The notes: a model not told the origin generated them from the sequence alone. Positions 7,770 to 14,982 are shown, counted from the first letter of the stretch. The stretch: 16,470 bases of DNA from JABWCE01 sp046154525 (GCA_046154525.1 JBJXDS010000060.1:1-16470); one strand, 5' to 3'. Made by a program: numbers and translations.

Positions 7770-8714
7770 CTAACCTATTTCTTTAACTGTATCTGTTGGT
7801 TTCAATTCATAATGCCCTGCACCAATTACAGAATCCCTTTCAATATGCCGTGGCCCTTCAATAGTCCATTGAGCTAAATCTTTGGTATCAAATCGGCAGG
7901 TATTACAAATAAAATCTTTCACTTCTCCGTATTGATCTTTGCGACCAGTAACCCTGTAAATTTCATCCCCGAACATCCAAACCACCGTTTCACCTGAACA
8001 CTTATCACAATGTCGATGGGCATTCATGGGGTTTAAAAACCAAACCCGGCTTTTAAAACGGAATGTCTTATCAGTTAATGCCCCAACAGGGCAAACATCA
8101 ATCACATTTCCTATAAACTCGTTGTCTAATGAATTTTCAATATAGGTGCTAATTTCAGAAGCATCGCCTCGTTTCATAACCCCGTGAACCCGTTTATCGG
8201 TTAATTGATCTGCGGTATTTACACAACGGTAACATAAAATGCAACGCGTCATGTGCAATTGTATTTTAGGCCCGATGTCAATTTTATCAAATGTTCTCCG
8301 TTCCTCCTCATAGCGTGTCCCGGAAGCACCGTGCTCGTAAGCCAAATTTTGTAAATCACATTCTCCGGCCTGGTCGCATATCGGGCAATCCAAAGGGTGA
8401 TTTATTAATAAAAATTCAACCACACCTTTGCGTGCATCCAGCACTTTGGCACTTGTTTTATTGCCCACTTCCATACCATCCATAATTGGGGTGGAGCAAC
8501 TTGCTACCAATTTAGGCATAGGTCGCGGGTCTTTTTCCGAACCTTTGGTTACCTCCACCAAACACGTACGGCATTTTCCACCGCTAACATCCAGTTTGCT
8601 ATAATAGCACATGGCCGGAGGAACAACATCCCCACCAATTTGGCGAGCTGCGTTCAGAATGGTGGTTCCTTCAGCTACCTCTATCGTTTGTCCGTCAATT
8701 GTTACTTTTGGCAT
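7770..8714 (-). CDS. nuoG: NADH:quinone oxidoreductase subunit G, short form lacking the molybdopterin-like domain
   Basis: NuoG (314 aa) carries Fe-S clusters of the NADH arm. The N-terminal ferredoxin domain has C36, C48, C51 and C73 for the [2Fe-2S] cluster N1b. H106/C110/C113/C119 are the ligands for N5, and C158/C161/C164 plus C208 for N4. The protein then stops shortly after a small cysteine-containing segment (C236, C239, C270, C273), so the large molybdopterin-oxidoreductase-like domain of E. coli NuoG (about 900 aa) is missing. This is not a frameshift: the stop is followed after 3 nt by a normal nuoH, and no remnant of the domain remains. The short form is, to my knowledge, usual in Bacteroidota. 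The third cysteine of the N7 motif (CxxCxxxC) is replaced by Thr243, and an extra cysteine appears at 273. Confidence 0.95.
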   Translation of the reverse strand: MPKVTIDGQTIEVAEGTTILNAARQIGGDVVPPAMCYYSKLDVSGGKCRTCLVEVTKGSEKDPRPMPKLVASCSTPIMDGMEVGNKTSAKVLDARKGVVEFLLINHPLDCPICDQAGECDLQNLAYEHGASGTRYEEERRTFDKIDIGPKIQLHMTRCILCYRCVNTADQLTDKRVHGVMKRGDASEISTYIENSLDNEFIGNVIDVCPVGALTDKTFRFKSRVWFLNPMNAHRHCDKCSGETVVWMFGDEIYRVTGRKDQYGEVKDFICNTCRFDTKDLAQWTIEGPRHIERDSVIGAGHYELKPTDTVKEIG

Positions 8715-8717
8715 TTT

Positions 8718-10061
8718 TTATACAGCTAAAACCGGTTCGTTTACCAAACCATAATTTTTTTCTAAACACTTTACAGGCTCATTAATGTGCCATTCAAATT
8801 CTTCACGGAAATGCCTGATAGCTGAAGCTACCGGCCAGGCCGCTGCATCGCCCAGTGGGCAAATTGTATTTCCTTCTATTTTTCGTTGAATATCCCAAAG
8901 CAAATCTATATCGCGCATGTTGCCATGGCCGTTTTCAATACGATGCAATACTTTTTCCATCCAACCAGTCCCTTCCCTGCATGGGCTGCATTGCCCACAA
9001 CTTTCATGGTGATAAAAACGCGTAAAATTCCAGGTATTCCTCACCACACATTGGTCTTCATCAAATACGATAAATCCACCCGACCCCAACATACTTCCGG
9101 ATGCAAAACCTCCATCAGCCAAAGATTCGTAGGTCATAAGGCGTTGTTCGCCAGCTAAAGTTTTTGTAACCAAATAATGAGGTAAAATTGGAACGGATGA
9201 ACCACCCGGTACACAGGCTTTCAATCGTTTTCCACCTTTTATTCCTCCACAATATTCATCCGAATATAAAAATTCTTCTACCGTTACCCCTAATTCTATT
9301 TCATAAACGCCGGGTTTATTAATATTTCCACAAGCCGAAATCAATTTTGTACCCGTGCTTCTGCCTACACCAATTGCCGCATAAGCATCTCCACCCATAT
9401 TTATAATTGGAACTACGGCAGCCAAAGTTTCTACATTATTTACAACCGTTGGAGCTTGCCATAATCCCTTTACTGCTGGAAATGGTGGTTTTATTCTAGG
9501 GTTGCCCCTTAATCCTTCCAACGATTCTATAAGTGCGGTTTCTTCACCGCAGATATAAGCTCCGGCTCCGGGGCTAACATATAAGTTTAAGTCAAAACCG
9601 CTTCCTTTTATATTTTTTCCTAACCAACCATTGGAATAAGCCTCGGCTATAGCTTTTTCCAAAATGTGAAGAATCCACATGAATTCGCCACGTATGTAAA
9701 TATAAGACGTATTGCAACCCAAGGCAAAACTTGACAAAATCATTCCCTCAATTAATAAATGAGGATTTTTTTCCATTAGAAAACGGTCTTTGAATGTGCC
9801 GGGTTCCGATTCATCCGCATTGCAAAGTAAATAGCGGGGAACACCTTCGGGCTTGGCAATAAAACTCCATTTCATGCCTGTTGGAAATCCTGCTCCACCT
9901 CTTCCACGTAAGCCTGATTTTTTAACTTCTTCTAACATAGCTTCAGGCGACATTTTTTTAAATGCCTTTTCAATAGCCTCATATCCTCCTTGCTTACGAT
10001 ATACTTCGTAAGTATTTAAGTTTTCAATATGAACTTTATCTATCAGTAATTTTTGCCCCAT
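8718..10061 (-). CDS. nuoF: NADH:quinone oxidoreductase subunit F (NADH/FMN, [4Fe-4S] N3)
   Basis: NuoF (447 aa) binds NADH and FMN and is the entry point for electrons. The glycine-rich nucleotide/FMN region GRGGAGFPTG (53-62) is present, followed by NADESEPGTFKDR (81-93) and the GAGAYICGEETALIESLEG segment (165-183). Cluster N3 ligands are C355, C358, C361 (ESCGQCSPCREG) and C401 (NTICPLGDA). Length is typical (E. coli 445). Presence of NuoE and NuoF shows this is a true NADH-linked complex I, not the 11-subunit form seen in some other bacteria. The ATG shares one base with the nuoE stop (TAATG). Confidence 0.98.
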   Translation of the reverse strand: MGQKLLIDKVHIENLNTYEVYRKQGGYEAIEKAFKKMSPEAMLEEVKKSGLRGRGGAGFPTGMKWSFIAKPEGVPRYLLCNADESEPGTFKDRFLMEKNPHLLIEGMILSSFALGCNTSYIYIRGEFMWILHILEKAIAEAYSNGWLGKNIKGSGFDLNLYVSPGAGAYICGEETALIESLEGLRGNPRIKPPFPAVKGLWQAPTVVNNVETLAAVVPIINMGGDAYAAIGVGRSTGTKLISACGNINKPGVYEIELGVTVEEFLYSDEYCGGIKGGKRLKACVPGGSSVPILPHYLVTKTLAGEQRLMTYESLADGGFASGSMLGSGGFIVFDEDQCVVRNTWNFTRFYHHESCGQCSPCREGTGWMEKVLHRIENGHGNMRDIDLLWDIQRKIEGNTICPLGDAAAWPVASAIRHFREEFEWHINEPVKCLEKNYGLVNEPVLAV

Positions 10062-10570
10062 TACTTATTCTTTGTTCTAAAATCGTTTAACAAATCATCC
10101 ACTTTTTCCTCTGTTAAATTTTCATAAAAGGTTTCACCAACCTGAAACATTGGTCCATAACCACAGGCTCCAAGACATTCCACTGTTTTAAGGGTAAACA
10201 TTCCGTCTTCGGTAGTTTCTCCTGCTTTAATATTTAAACTGGTTTCAATATGCTTTATAATTTTTTCGGCACCCACAAGACAACAAGGTCCGGTTTGGCA
10301 AAACTCAATCACAACTTTTCCAACCGGGTTCAAATTATACATGCTGTAAAAAGAAGCCACTTCGTAAACTTCTATTGGTTGGATATGGAGCAAACGGGCC
10401 ACATAATCCATGGTATCCACACTCAACCAATTTCCAAATTCATGTTGGGCTAAATGCAAAATTCGTAAAATGGCAGATTTATGTTTTCCTTCGGGAAATT
10501 GCTTAATAATTCGGTCAATTTCCTTTAGGGTTTCGGGTTTAAATTCTATATTTACTTGAATAGCTTCCAT
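10061..10570 (-). CDS. nuoE: NADH:quinone oxidoreductase subunit E ([2Fe-2S] N1a)
   Basis: NuoE (169 aa) is the thioredoxin-like partner of NuoF and holds [2Fe-2S] cluster N1a. The Cx4C...Cx3C ligand pattern is visible: C91 and C96 (FCQTGPC) with C132 and C136 (ECLGACGYGP). An additional Cys at 97 sits beside the second ligand. The N-terminal helical part (SAILRILHLAQHEFGNW, then VYEVASFYSMYNL) matches the family. Length is normal (E. coli 166). It starts 3 nt after nuoD and ends inside the nuoF start codon. Confidence 0.97.
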   Translation of the reverse strand: MEAIQVNIEFKPETLKEIDRIIKQFPEGKHKSAILRILHLAQHEFGNWLSVDTMDYVARLLHIQPIEVYEVASFYSMYNLNPVGKVVIEFCQTGPCCLVGAEKIIKHIETSLNIKAGETTEDGMFTLKTVECLGACGYGPMFQVGETFYENLTEEKVDDLLNDFRTKNK

Positions 10571-10573
10571 ATT

Positions 10574-11782
10574 TTATGCGTCTAATTCCCCCGCTATAAC
10601 GTTCATACTACTCATGGTTAAAATGGCATCGCTCAACAATGAGCCTTTTATCATTTCAGGGTAGGCCTGATAATAGATAAAACAAGGCCTCCGAAAATGC
10701 AATCGGTAAGGTGTTCTTCCACCATCGCTTATTAAATAAAATCCAAGTTCTCCATTTCCACCTTCCACTGAAAAATAAACTTCACCTGCCGGAATTTCCA
10801 TTTCACCCATCACAATTTTAAAGTGGTAAATAAGGGATTCCATACTGGTATAAACATCTTTTTTATCGGGTAAATAATACTCTGGTACATCGGCATGATA
10901 TGGGCCTTCGGGCATTTTGTCCAAAGCCTGGCGAATAATAGAAAGACTTTGATGAATTTCTTCCTGCCTCACATTAAATCTATCAAAGGTATCGCCGTTT
11001 TCTCCCACCGGAACTATAAAATCAAAATCCTGATACGATGAATAGGGGTTCATTACCCGAACATCATAGTCAACTCCGGCTGCCCTAAGATTTGGCCCGG
11101 TAAATCCATAATTCAAAGCCCGTTCGGCACTTATTGGCCCGGCTCCAATTACCCTGTCCATAAATATACGGTTGCGGCAAAGCAAATTTTCAAAATCTTT
11201 GAACCGTTTAGGGAATTCTTTTAAAAACGCATTGAGTTTACGGTAAACCTCCGAATTAAAATCACGCTCAAAACCCCCGATACGGCCAATGTTTGTTGTT
11301 AACCGGGCTCCGCAAACTTCTTCCCAAATATCATAAATCCGTTCACGTTCCTGCATTAAATAGGTAAATCCGGTTAACGCTCCAGTATCCACGCCTATCA
11401 CACTATTGCAAATTAAATGGTCGGCAATTCTGGCCAATTCCATAATAATTACCCGCATATAATCCACCCGTTTCGGGGTTTCAATGCCAAGGAGTTTTTC
11501 TACAGTTAAATCCCAACCCAGATTATTAATGGGCGAGGAGCAATAATTCAATCTATCGGTAAGTGTGGTTATTTGGTTATATGGCCTGCGTTCAGCTATT
11601 TTTTCAAAAGCACGGTGAATATAACCAACCGTTTGCTCAGCCGATTGTATCCGTTCGCCATCCATGGTCAGCACATTTTGAAAAATACCATGCGTGGCCG
11701 GGTGGGTAGGGCCAAGATTTAGCGTGGCTAATTCTCCGTCCATACTGTCGTTGGCAAATATTTGAGGTGCTTTACTAATCAT
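10574..11782 (-). CDS. nuoD: NADH:quinone oxidoreductase subunit D (49-kDa, quinone site)
   Basis: NuoD (402 aa, hydrogenase-like large subunit fold) forms the quinone-binding pocket with NuoB and NuoH. The beta-hairpin GPTHPATHG carries H31, and DRLNYCSSPINN carries Y80. These correspond to the His and Tyr that contact the quinone head group in the 49-kDa family. Further signatures are ELARIADHLI, GFERDFN and the C-terminal ILTMSSMNVIAGELDA. The protein ends in GELDA where many homologues end in GE(V/I)DR. NuoC and NuoD are separate here, unlike the fused NuoCD of E. coli. The ATG overlaps the end of nuoC by 8 nt; only a weak AAGG precedes it. Confidence 0.98.
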   Translation of the reverse strand: MISKAPQIFANDSMDGELATLNLGPTHPATHGIFQNVLTMDGERIQSAEQTVGYIHRAFEKIAERRPYNQITTLTDRLNYCSSPINNLGWDLTVEKLLGIETPKRVDYMRVIIMELARIADHLICNSVIGVDTGALTGFTYLMQERERIYDIWEEVCGARLTTNIGRIGGFERDFNSEVYRKLNAFLKEFPKRFKDFENLLCRNRIFMDRVIGAGPISAERALNYGFTGPNLRAAGVDYDVRVMNPYSSYQDFDFIVPVGENGDTFDRFNVRQEEIHQSLSIIRQALDKMPEGPYHADVPEYYLPDKKDVYTSMESLIYHFKIVMGEMEIPAGEVYFSVEGGNGELGFYLISDGGRTPYRLHFRRPCFIYYQAYPEMIKGSLLSDAILTMSSMNVIAGELDA

Positions 11783-12335
11783 TGCTATTTTGCCTTGCTA
11801 AAGATTTTTTATTTTCAAATTTCACTTCATCATTTCCATCCCTTCCAAAGAAACGGTCGTCTTTATCAGTCCGGGTTCCGTCTTCACAAGGGTATTCTTT
11901 TCGCATGGGGAAATAATCCATTTCATCCATATTCAATATTCGCTTAAGATTAGGATGACCTTCAAAAATAATTCCGTAAAAATCAAAGGTTTCCCGTTCC
12001 ATCCAATTGGCGGCAGAATAAATATCACTCATGGTAGGGACATTTATATTTTCTCTTCCGACAAAGGTTTTTAGGCGTAAACGGAAATTCGTTTCTAAAT
12101 TATGAAGGTGATAAACCACAGCAAATTCTTTTTCCCCCTGATTGGGATAATGAACGCCACACAAGTCTGTCATAAAAATAAAATTTGTAGCCTCATCCTC
12201 TTTTAGCCATTGAATCAAGGTTTTGATATTTTTTACACCAACTTCTAGGGTCAAAAGGCTATGAGGTACGGATGATGATAGAACAACACCCGGAAACTTC
12301 GTTTCAATTGCGTTTAGGACTATTTCGTTGTTCAC
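11775..12335 (-). CDS. nuoC: NADH:quinone oxidoreductase subunit C (30-kDa)
   Basis: NuoC (186 aa) is the 30-kDa subunit that packs against NuoD in the peripheral arm and has no redox centre. The family signature is visible: WMERETFDFYGIIFEGHPNL (about 111-130), then RIL and FPMRKEYPCED (142-152). The N-terminal domain includes FMTDLCGVHYPN. The start is GTG at 12333-12335, overlapping the nuoB stop by 4 nt (GTGA). The next in-frame Met is residue 55, too late for the fold, so GTG is the start. No Shine-Dalgarno is obvious; translation probably couples to nuoB termination. The C-terminal tail after residue 164 is polar and variable. Confidence 0.96.
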   Translation of the reverse strand: MNNEIVLNAIETKFPGVVLSSSVPHSLLTLEVGVKNIKTLIQWLKEDEATNFIFMTDLCGVHYPNQGEKEFAVVYHLHNLETNFRLRLKTFVGRENINVPTMSDIYSAANWMERETFDFYGIIFEGHPNLKRILNMDEMDYFPMRKEYPCEDGTRTDKDDRFFGRDGNDEVKFENKKSLARQNSND

Positions 12336-12886
12336 CCGGTTACTTCAGTAATATTATATGATTCAAGTAAATGTTTATATTCGGCTGTATAACGGCGACG
12401 CAGGCTTTCTTGTTTTACCAGATCCTGTATCCGCATGATGCCGTCAATCACTTGCTCTGGCCTCGGAGGGCAACCGGGAATATAAACGTCAACAGGAATA
12501 ACTTTATCAATTCCCTGAAGTACGGGATACGAATCAAATATTCCTCCACTGCATGCACATGCACCCATGGCTAATACCCATTTAGGCTCGGCCATTTGTT
12601 CATAAACCTGGCGTAAAATTGGCCCCATTTTTTTGGCAATGGTTCCCATCACCATCAATAAATCGGCCTGGCGTGGTGAGAAACTCATTCGTTCCATACC
12701 AAAACGGGCCAAATCATAATTGGAACCCATGGTAGCCATAAACTCAATACCACAACAGGAAGTGGCAAAAGGCAAAGGCCAAATAGAATTGGCACGGGCC
12801 AACCCTATTACATCACTCATTTTAGTGGCGAAAAACCCTTCTCCTTCTAATCCTATTGGTTTATCAACTATTTCAATTTCTCTCAT
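12332..12886 (-). CDS. nuoB: NADH:quinone oxidoreductase subunit B ([4Fe-4S] N2)
   Basis: NuoB (184 aa) holds cluster N2, the last Fe-S centre before quinone. The ligands are visible: adjacent C44 and C45 (TSCCGIEFM), C110 (MGACACSGG) and C139 (IPGCPPRPEQV). The conserved RFGMERMSFSPRQADLLMVMGTI stretch (61-83) follows the first pair. Length is usual for the family. It starts with ATG 9 nt after nuoA and overlaps nuoC by 4 nt. A short N-terminal extension of about 30 residues precedes the core. Confidence 0.98.
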   Translation of the reverse strand: MREIEIVDKPIGLEGEGFFATKMSDVIGLARANSIWPLPFATSCCGIEFMATMGSNYDLARFGMERMSFSPRQADLLMVMGTIAKKMGPILRQVYEQMAEPKWVLAMGACACSGGIFDSYPVLQGIDKVIPVDVYIPGCPPRPEQVIDGIMRIQDLVKQESLRRRYTAEYKHLLESYNITEVTG

Positions 12887-12895
12887 CGCTCTTTT

Positions 12896-13261
12896 TTATT
12901 TATCCCACTCCAATGCCCCTTTTTTAAGCACATATAAAAAACCAACCATAAAAAAACCTACAAACATCAATACCGCCAAAAATCCATTCATGCCCATTTC
13001 TTTAAAATTTACGGCATAGGGATAAAAGAATATTATTTCCACATCAAACAATACAAACAGAATGGCGGTCATAAAATACTTAACAGAAAATGGGATACGT
13101 GCATTTCCTTTTTGTTCTATCCCACATTCAAAATTCTCTTGTTTGTTTTTTGATTTTTTAGAGGGCCCAAGGATATGGGTTACCACCAATACAAAAGCTA
13201 CAAAACCAAAGGCTATGGCAGCTTGTATTAATATTGGCAAGTAATCGGCAGGTGAGTTCAT
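12896..13261 (-). CDS. nuoA: NADH:quinone oxidoreductase subunit A
   Basis: NuoA (121 aa) is a three-helix membrane subunit near the quinone chamber. The loop between helices 1 and 2 contains the conserved ECGIE motif with C46, whose equivalent changes exposure between states of the mitochondrial enzyme. The second helix has the conserved acidic pair D73 and E75 (FDVEIIFFYPYA). Length is standard. It is the first gene of the operon, with an ATG at 13259-13261 and no Shine-Dalgarno. A TAnnTTTG element lies about 47 nt upstream. Confidence 0.97.
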   Translation of the reverse strand: MNSPADYLPILIQAAIAFGFVAFVLVVTHILGPSKKSKNKQENFECGIEQKGNARIPFSVKYFMTAILFVLFDVEIIFFYPYAVNFKEMGMNGFLAVLMFVGFFMVGFLYVLKKGALEWDK

Positions 13262-13307
13262 GTGGTGTTAAAAAGCGTGGCGAAATTAATTGAATTTAAA
13301 TAATTGG

Positions 13308-13315
13308 CAAAGGTA
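13308..13315 (-). promoter_or_regulatory. Candidate nuo operon promoter (-7 element)
   Basis: The minus strand reads TACCTTTG, an exact match to the Bacteroidota -7 consensus TAnnTTTG. It lies 46 nt before the nuoA ATG, giving a predicted leader of about 40 nt. The -33 region has no clear TTG; only an AT-rich stretch is present. The 111-nt gap between mtgA and nuoA contains no clear terminator, so read-through from mtgA is also possible. Confidence 0.5.
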
Positions 13316-13372
13316 AATTGCAACTGTTTTCTGTAATAAATAATGAGTAGATATTCTTGAATTTATGTTATT

Positions 13373-14113
13373 TTATTCAATCCTCATCTTCGTCGCCTTT
13401 AACTCTTTAGGATCATCATAATTTAGTTTACCGCCCCAATAGCTCATTTGGCGTAATGCAAATTTCTGGCGTTTTTGGGTATATCGGCTTGGGTTGGTAG
13501 CAGAAAATTTTAAAGGATTGGGAAGTATGGCAGCTATAGCCGCAGCTTGCTGCTTACTAAGATTGGCAGCCGATTTATGAAAGTATTTTTGCGAAGCGGC
13601 TTCGGCACCATATATACCATCACCCATTTCTATAATATTTAAGTAAACTTCCATAATACGTTCCTTGCTCCAAAATACTTCTATCAAAAAAGTAAAATAT
13701 ACCTCCAAACCTTTACGTAGCCAACTTCTGCCCTGCCATAGAAATAGATTTTTGGCCGTTTGCTGACTAATAGTGCTAGCTCCACGTTTACGTTTTTTCC
13801 ACTTGTTTTCGGCAATTGCCTTTTTAATTGCAGTAAAATCAAACCCATTGTGGGTTAAATAATTTTGATCTTCGGTGCACACCACCGCCAATTGCAAATT
13901 ATTAGAAATGTTGTCCAGCGATTCCCAATCTTTACTAAGTTTTAATTCGTCTCCATCCATTTTTTGTTCTACACATCGTATAACCATTAAAGGGGTTATT
14001 GGCACCGGCACCCATTTAAAAATAATGACCAACAAAATAGTGATGGCCAAAAAGTACATAATTGCTTTTTTAATAATTCTCCAGATTACCAGGCCGGCTA
14101 AAAATTTAAACAT
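13373..14113 (-). CDS. mtgA: Monofunctional biosynthetic peptidoglycan transglycosylase (GT51)
   Basis: This protein (246 aa) polymerises lipid II into glycan strands on the outer face of the inner membrane and has no transpeptidase domain. An N-terminal membrane anchor spans about residues 15-34. GT51 motifs follow in order: the EDQ of motif 1 (81-83, with catalytic E81, then HNGFD), GASTISQQTAKNLFL (111-125), RKGLE (133-137) and KERIMEVYLNIIEMG (150-164). GIYGAEAASQKYF and the LSKQQAAAIAAILPNP motif (186-200) complete the fold. Length matches MtgA (E. coli 242), and it ends just after the GT domain. It is divergent from the DedA gene and upstream of nuoA on the same strand. The ATG at 14111-14113 is only 4 nt from a TAGATTTG element, so the mRNA might be nearly leaderless. 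Confidence 0.93.
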   Translation of the reverse strand: MFKFLAGLVIWRIIKKAIMYFLAITILLVIIFKWVPVPITPLMVIRCVEQKMDGDELKLSKDWESLDNISNNLQLAVVCTEDQNYLTHNGFDFTAIKKAIAENKWKKRKRGASTISQQTAKNLFLWQGRSWLRKGLEVYFTFLIEVFWSKERIMEVYLNIIEMGDGIYGAEAASQKYFHKSAANLSKQQAAAIAAILPNPLKFSATNPSRYTQKRQKFALRQMSYWGGKLNYDDPKELKATKMRIE

Positions 14114-14117
14114 GCTG

Positions 14118-14134
14118 CAAATCTAAAATTAGAT
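14118..14134 (-). promoter_or_regulatory. Candidate mtgA -7 element overlapping a palindrome
   Basis: The minus strand of 14118-14125 reads TAGATTTG (TAnnTTTG match). Overlapping it, 14121-14134 is an inverted repeat with arms ATCTAA and TTAGAT separated by AA. An operator overlapping a promoter is one reading. The element lies so close to the ATG that either the transcript is leaderless or the match is chance, and no -33 element is visible. Confidence 0.3.
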
Positions 14135-14171
14135 ATGAGATTTTGAGATAGGGGAGCTGAGAAACTTTCAC

Positions 14172-14217
14172 AACCTGTCCAACTTATTTAACCATTTTAA
14201 CTTATTCCAACCATTCC
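14172..14217. repeat. Degenerate 9-bp tandem repeat (about five units) upstream of dedA
   Basis: The plus strand reads as successive units AACCTGTCC, AACTTATTT, AACCATTTT, AACTTATTCC and AACCATTCC, followed by AACC. Units are 9 bp (one is 10) with consensus close to AACYWTTYY. The strand is pyrimidine-rich with almost no G. It ends about 12 bp before the candidate dedA -7 element. Function unknown. Confidence 0.6.
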
Positions 14218-14228
14218 AACCAAAACCT

Positions 14229-14236
14229 TATTTTTG
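14229..14236 (+). promoter_or_regulatory. Candidate dedA -7 element
   Basis: TATTTTTG matches TAnnTTTG and ends 5 nt before the ATG at 14242, which would give an almost leaderless transcript. No TTG-type -33 element is visible; the tandem repeat occupies that region. The call is weak. Confidence 0.3.
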
Positions 14237-14241
14237 CCCCA

Positions 14242-14898
14242 ATGGATTTTTTACACTCTTTTATTGATTCTTTTCTTCATCTTGACAAAACTCTTGGGGA
14301 TATAATTGCAGATTTTGGCCCCTGGACCTATGCCATTTTATTTGCTATCATTTTTGTGGAAACAGGCTTGGTTGTGATGCCTTTTTTGCCCGGAGATTCC
14401 CTTTTATTTATGGCCGGGTATTATGCCTCTTTGGGAAGTTTAAATATTGGTTTTTTAATTATACTTTTGGTAATAGCTGCCATATTAGGCGATAATACCA
14501 ATTATTTTGTCGGCAGGTTTTTGGGTCATAAGGCCATTAAATGGAAATTCAGAGGTAAGCCTTTGGTAAAACAAAAATATATTGACAAAACGGAACAGTT
14601 CTATGAAAAGTATGGTGTAAAAACAATCATATTGGCACGGTTCGTTCCAATAGTTAGAACCTTTGCCCCTTTTGTGGCCGGGGTAGGTGAAATGAAATAC
14701 AGCCGTTTTTTGCCATTCGACATTTTAGGGGGCATTTTATGGGTATGTATTGCTACCCTTGCAGGTTATTGGTTTGGAGGCATCCCTGTGGTTAAAAATA
14801 ATTTTGAATTGGTAGTAATTGGAATAATTTTTATTTCTGTACTACCCATCATTGTAGAGTTACTGAGGAACAAATTAAAAACAAAAGAAAATAATTGA
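14242..14898 (+). CDS. DedA-family (SNARE-associated / VTT domain) membrane protein
   Basis: This protein (218 aa) is a polytopic inner-membrane protein of the DedA family. Some members have been shown to recycle undecaprenyl phosphate, and others affect proton-dependent envelope homeostasis. The signature ETGLVVMPFLPGDSLLF (40-56) contains E40 and D52. LARFVPIVRTFAPFVAG (131-147) contains R133 and R139. These four line up with residues reported as essential in E. coli YqjA (E39, D51, R130, R136). The later FDILGGILWV (159-168) is also typical. Length is normal. It is transcribed away from mtgA. Because several DedA paralogues are usual in one genome, a specific substrate cannot be assigned; undecaprenyl-phosphate transport is a plausible inference. 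Confidence 0.9.
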   Translation: MDFLHSFIDSFLHLDKTLGDIIADFGPWTYAILFAIIFVETGLVVMPFLPGDSLLFMAGYYASLGSLNIGFLIILLVIAAILGDNTNYFVGRFLGHKAIKWKFRGKPLVKQKYIDKTEQFYEKYGVKTIILARFVPIVRTFAPFVAGVGEMKYSRFLPFDILGGILWVCIATLAGYWFGGIPVVKNNFELVVIGIIFISVLPIIVELLRNKLKTKENN

Positions 14899-14953
14899 TT
14901 CATATAGTAATTATCTCACTTTTTAATTGATTATCCATCTACTTCATTTACGG

Positions 14954-14982
14954 TTTGTATGAAATCGTTTCATGTATATTTC
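14954..14982 (+). promoter_or_regulatory. Candidate promoter with a palindrome in the spacer, upstream of the coiled-coil gene
   Basis: TTTG at 14954-14957 and TATATTTC at 14975-14982 (one mismatch to TAnnTTTG) are 17 nt apart, within the range reported for Flavobacterium promoters. The spacer is almost entirely filled by a perfect inverted repeat, ATGAAA-TCG-TTTCAT (14959-14973). Predicted transcription would begin about 45-50 nt before the ATG. The arrangement suggests a repressor or activator site inside the promoter. Confidence 0.5.

Noticed and set aside
7770..8714. NuoG as a truncated pseudogene
   Set aside because: All N1b, N4 and N5 ligands are intact, spacing to neighbours is normal for the operon, and no remnant of the missing domain remains; it fits the short form of the phylum.
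521..13261. A novel or divergent respiratory system (for example Mrp antiporter, F420H2 or ferredoxin-type complex I)
   Set aside because: NuoE and NuoF with NADH/FMN motifs are present and the gene order is the standard nuoA-N, so it is ordinary NADH-linked complex I.
14891..14916. Terminator for the DedA gene from the inverted repeat ATAATT...AATTAT
   Set aside because: The stem is only 6 A/T pairs with a 12-nt loop; too unstable to support as a terminator.
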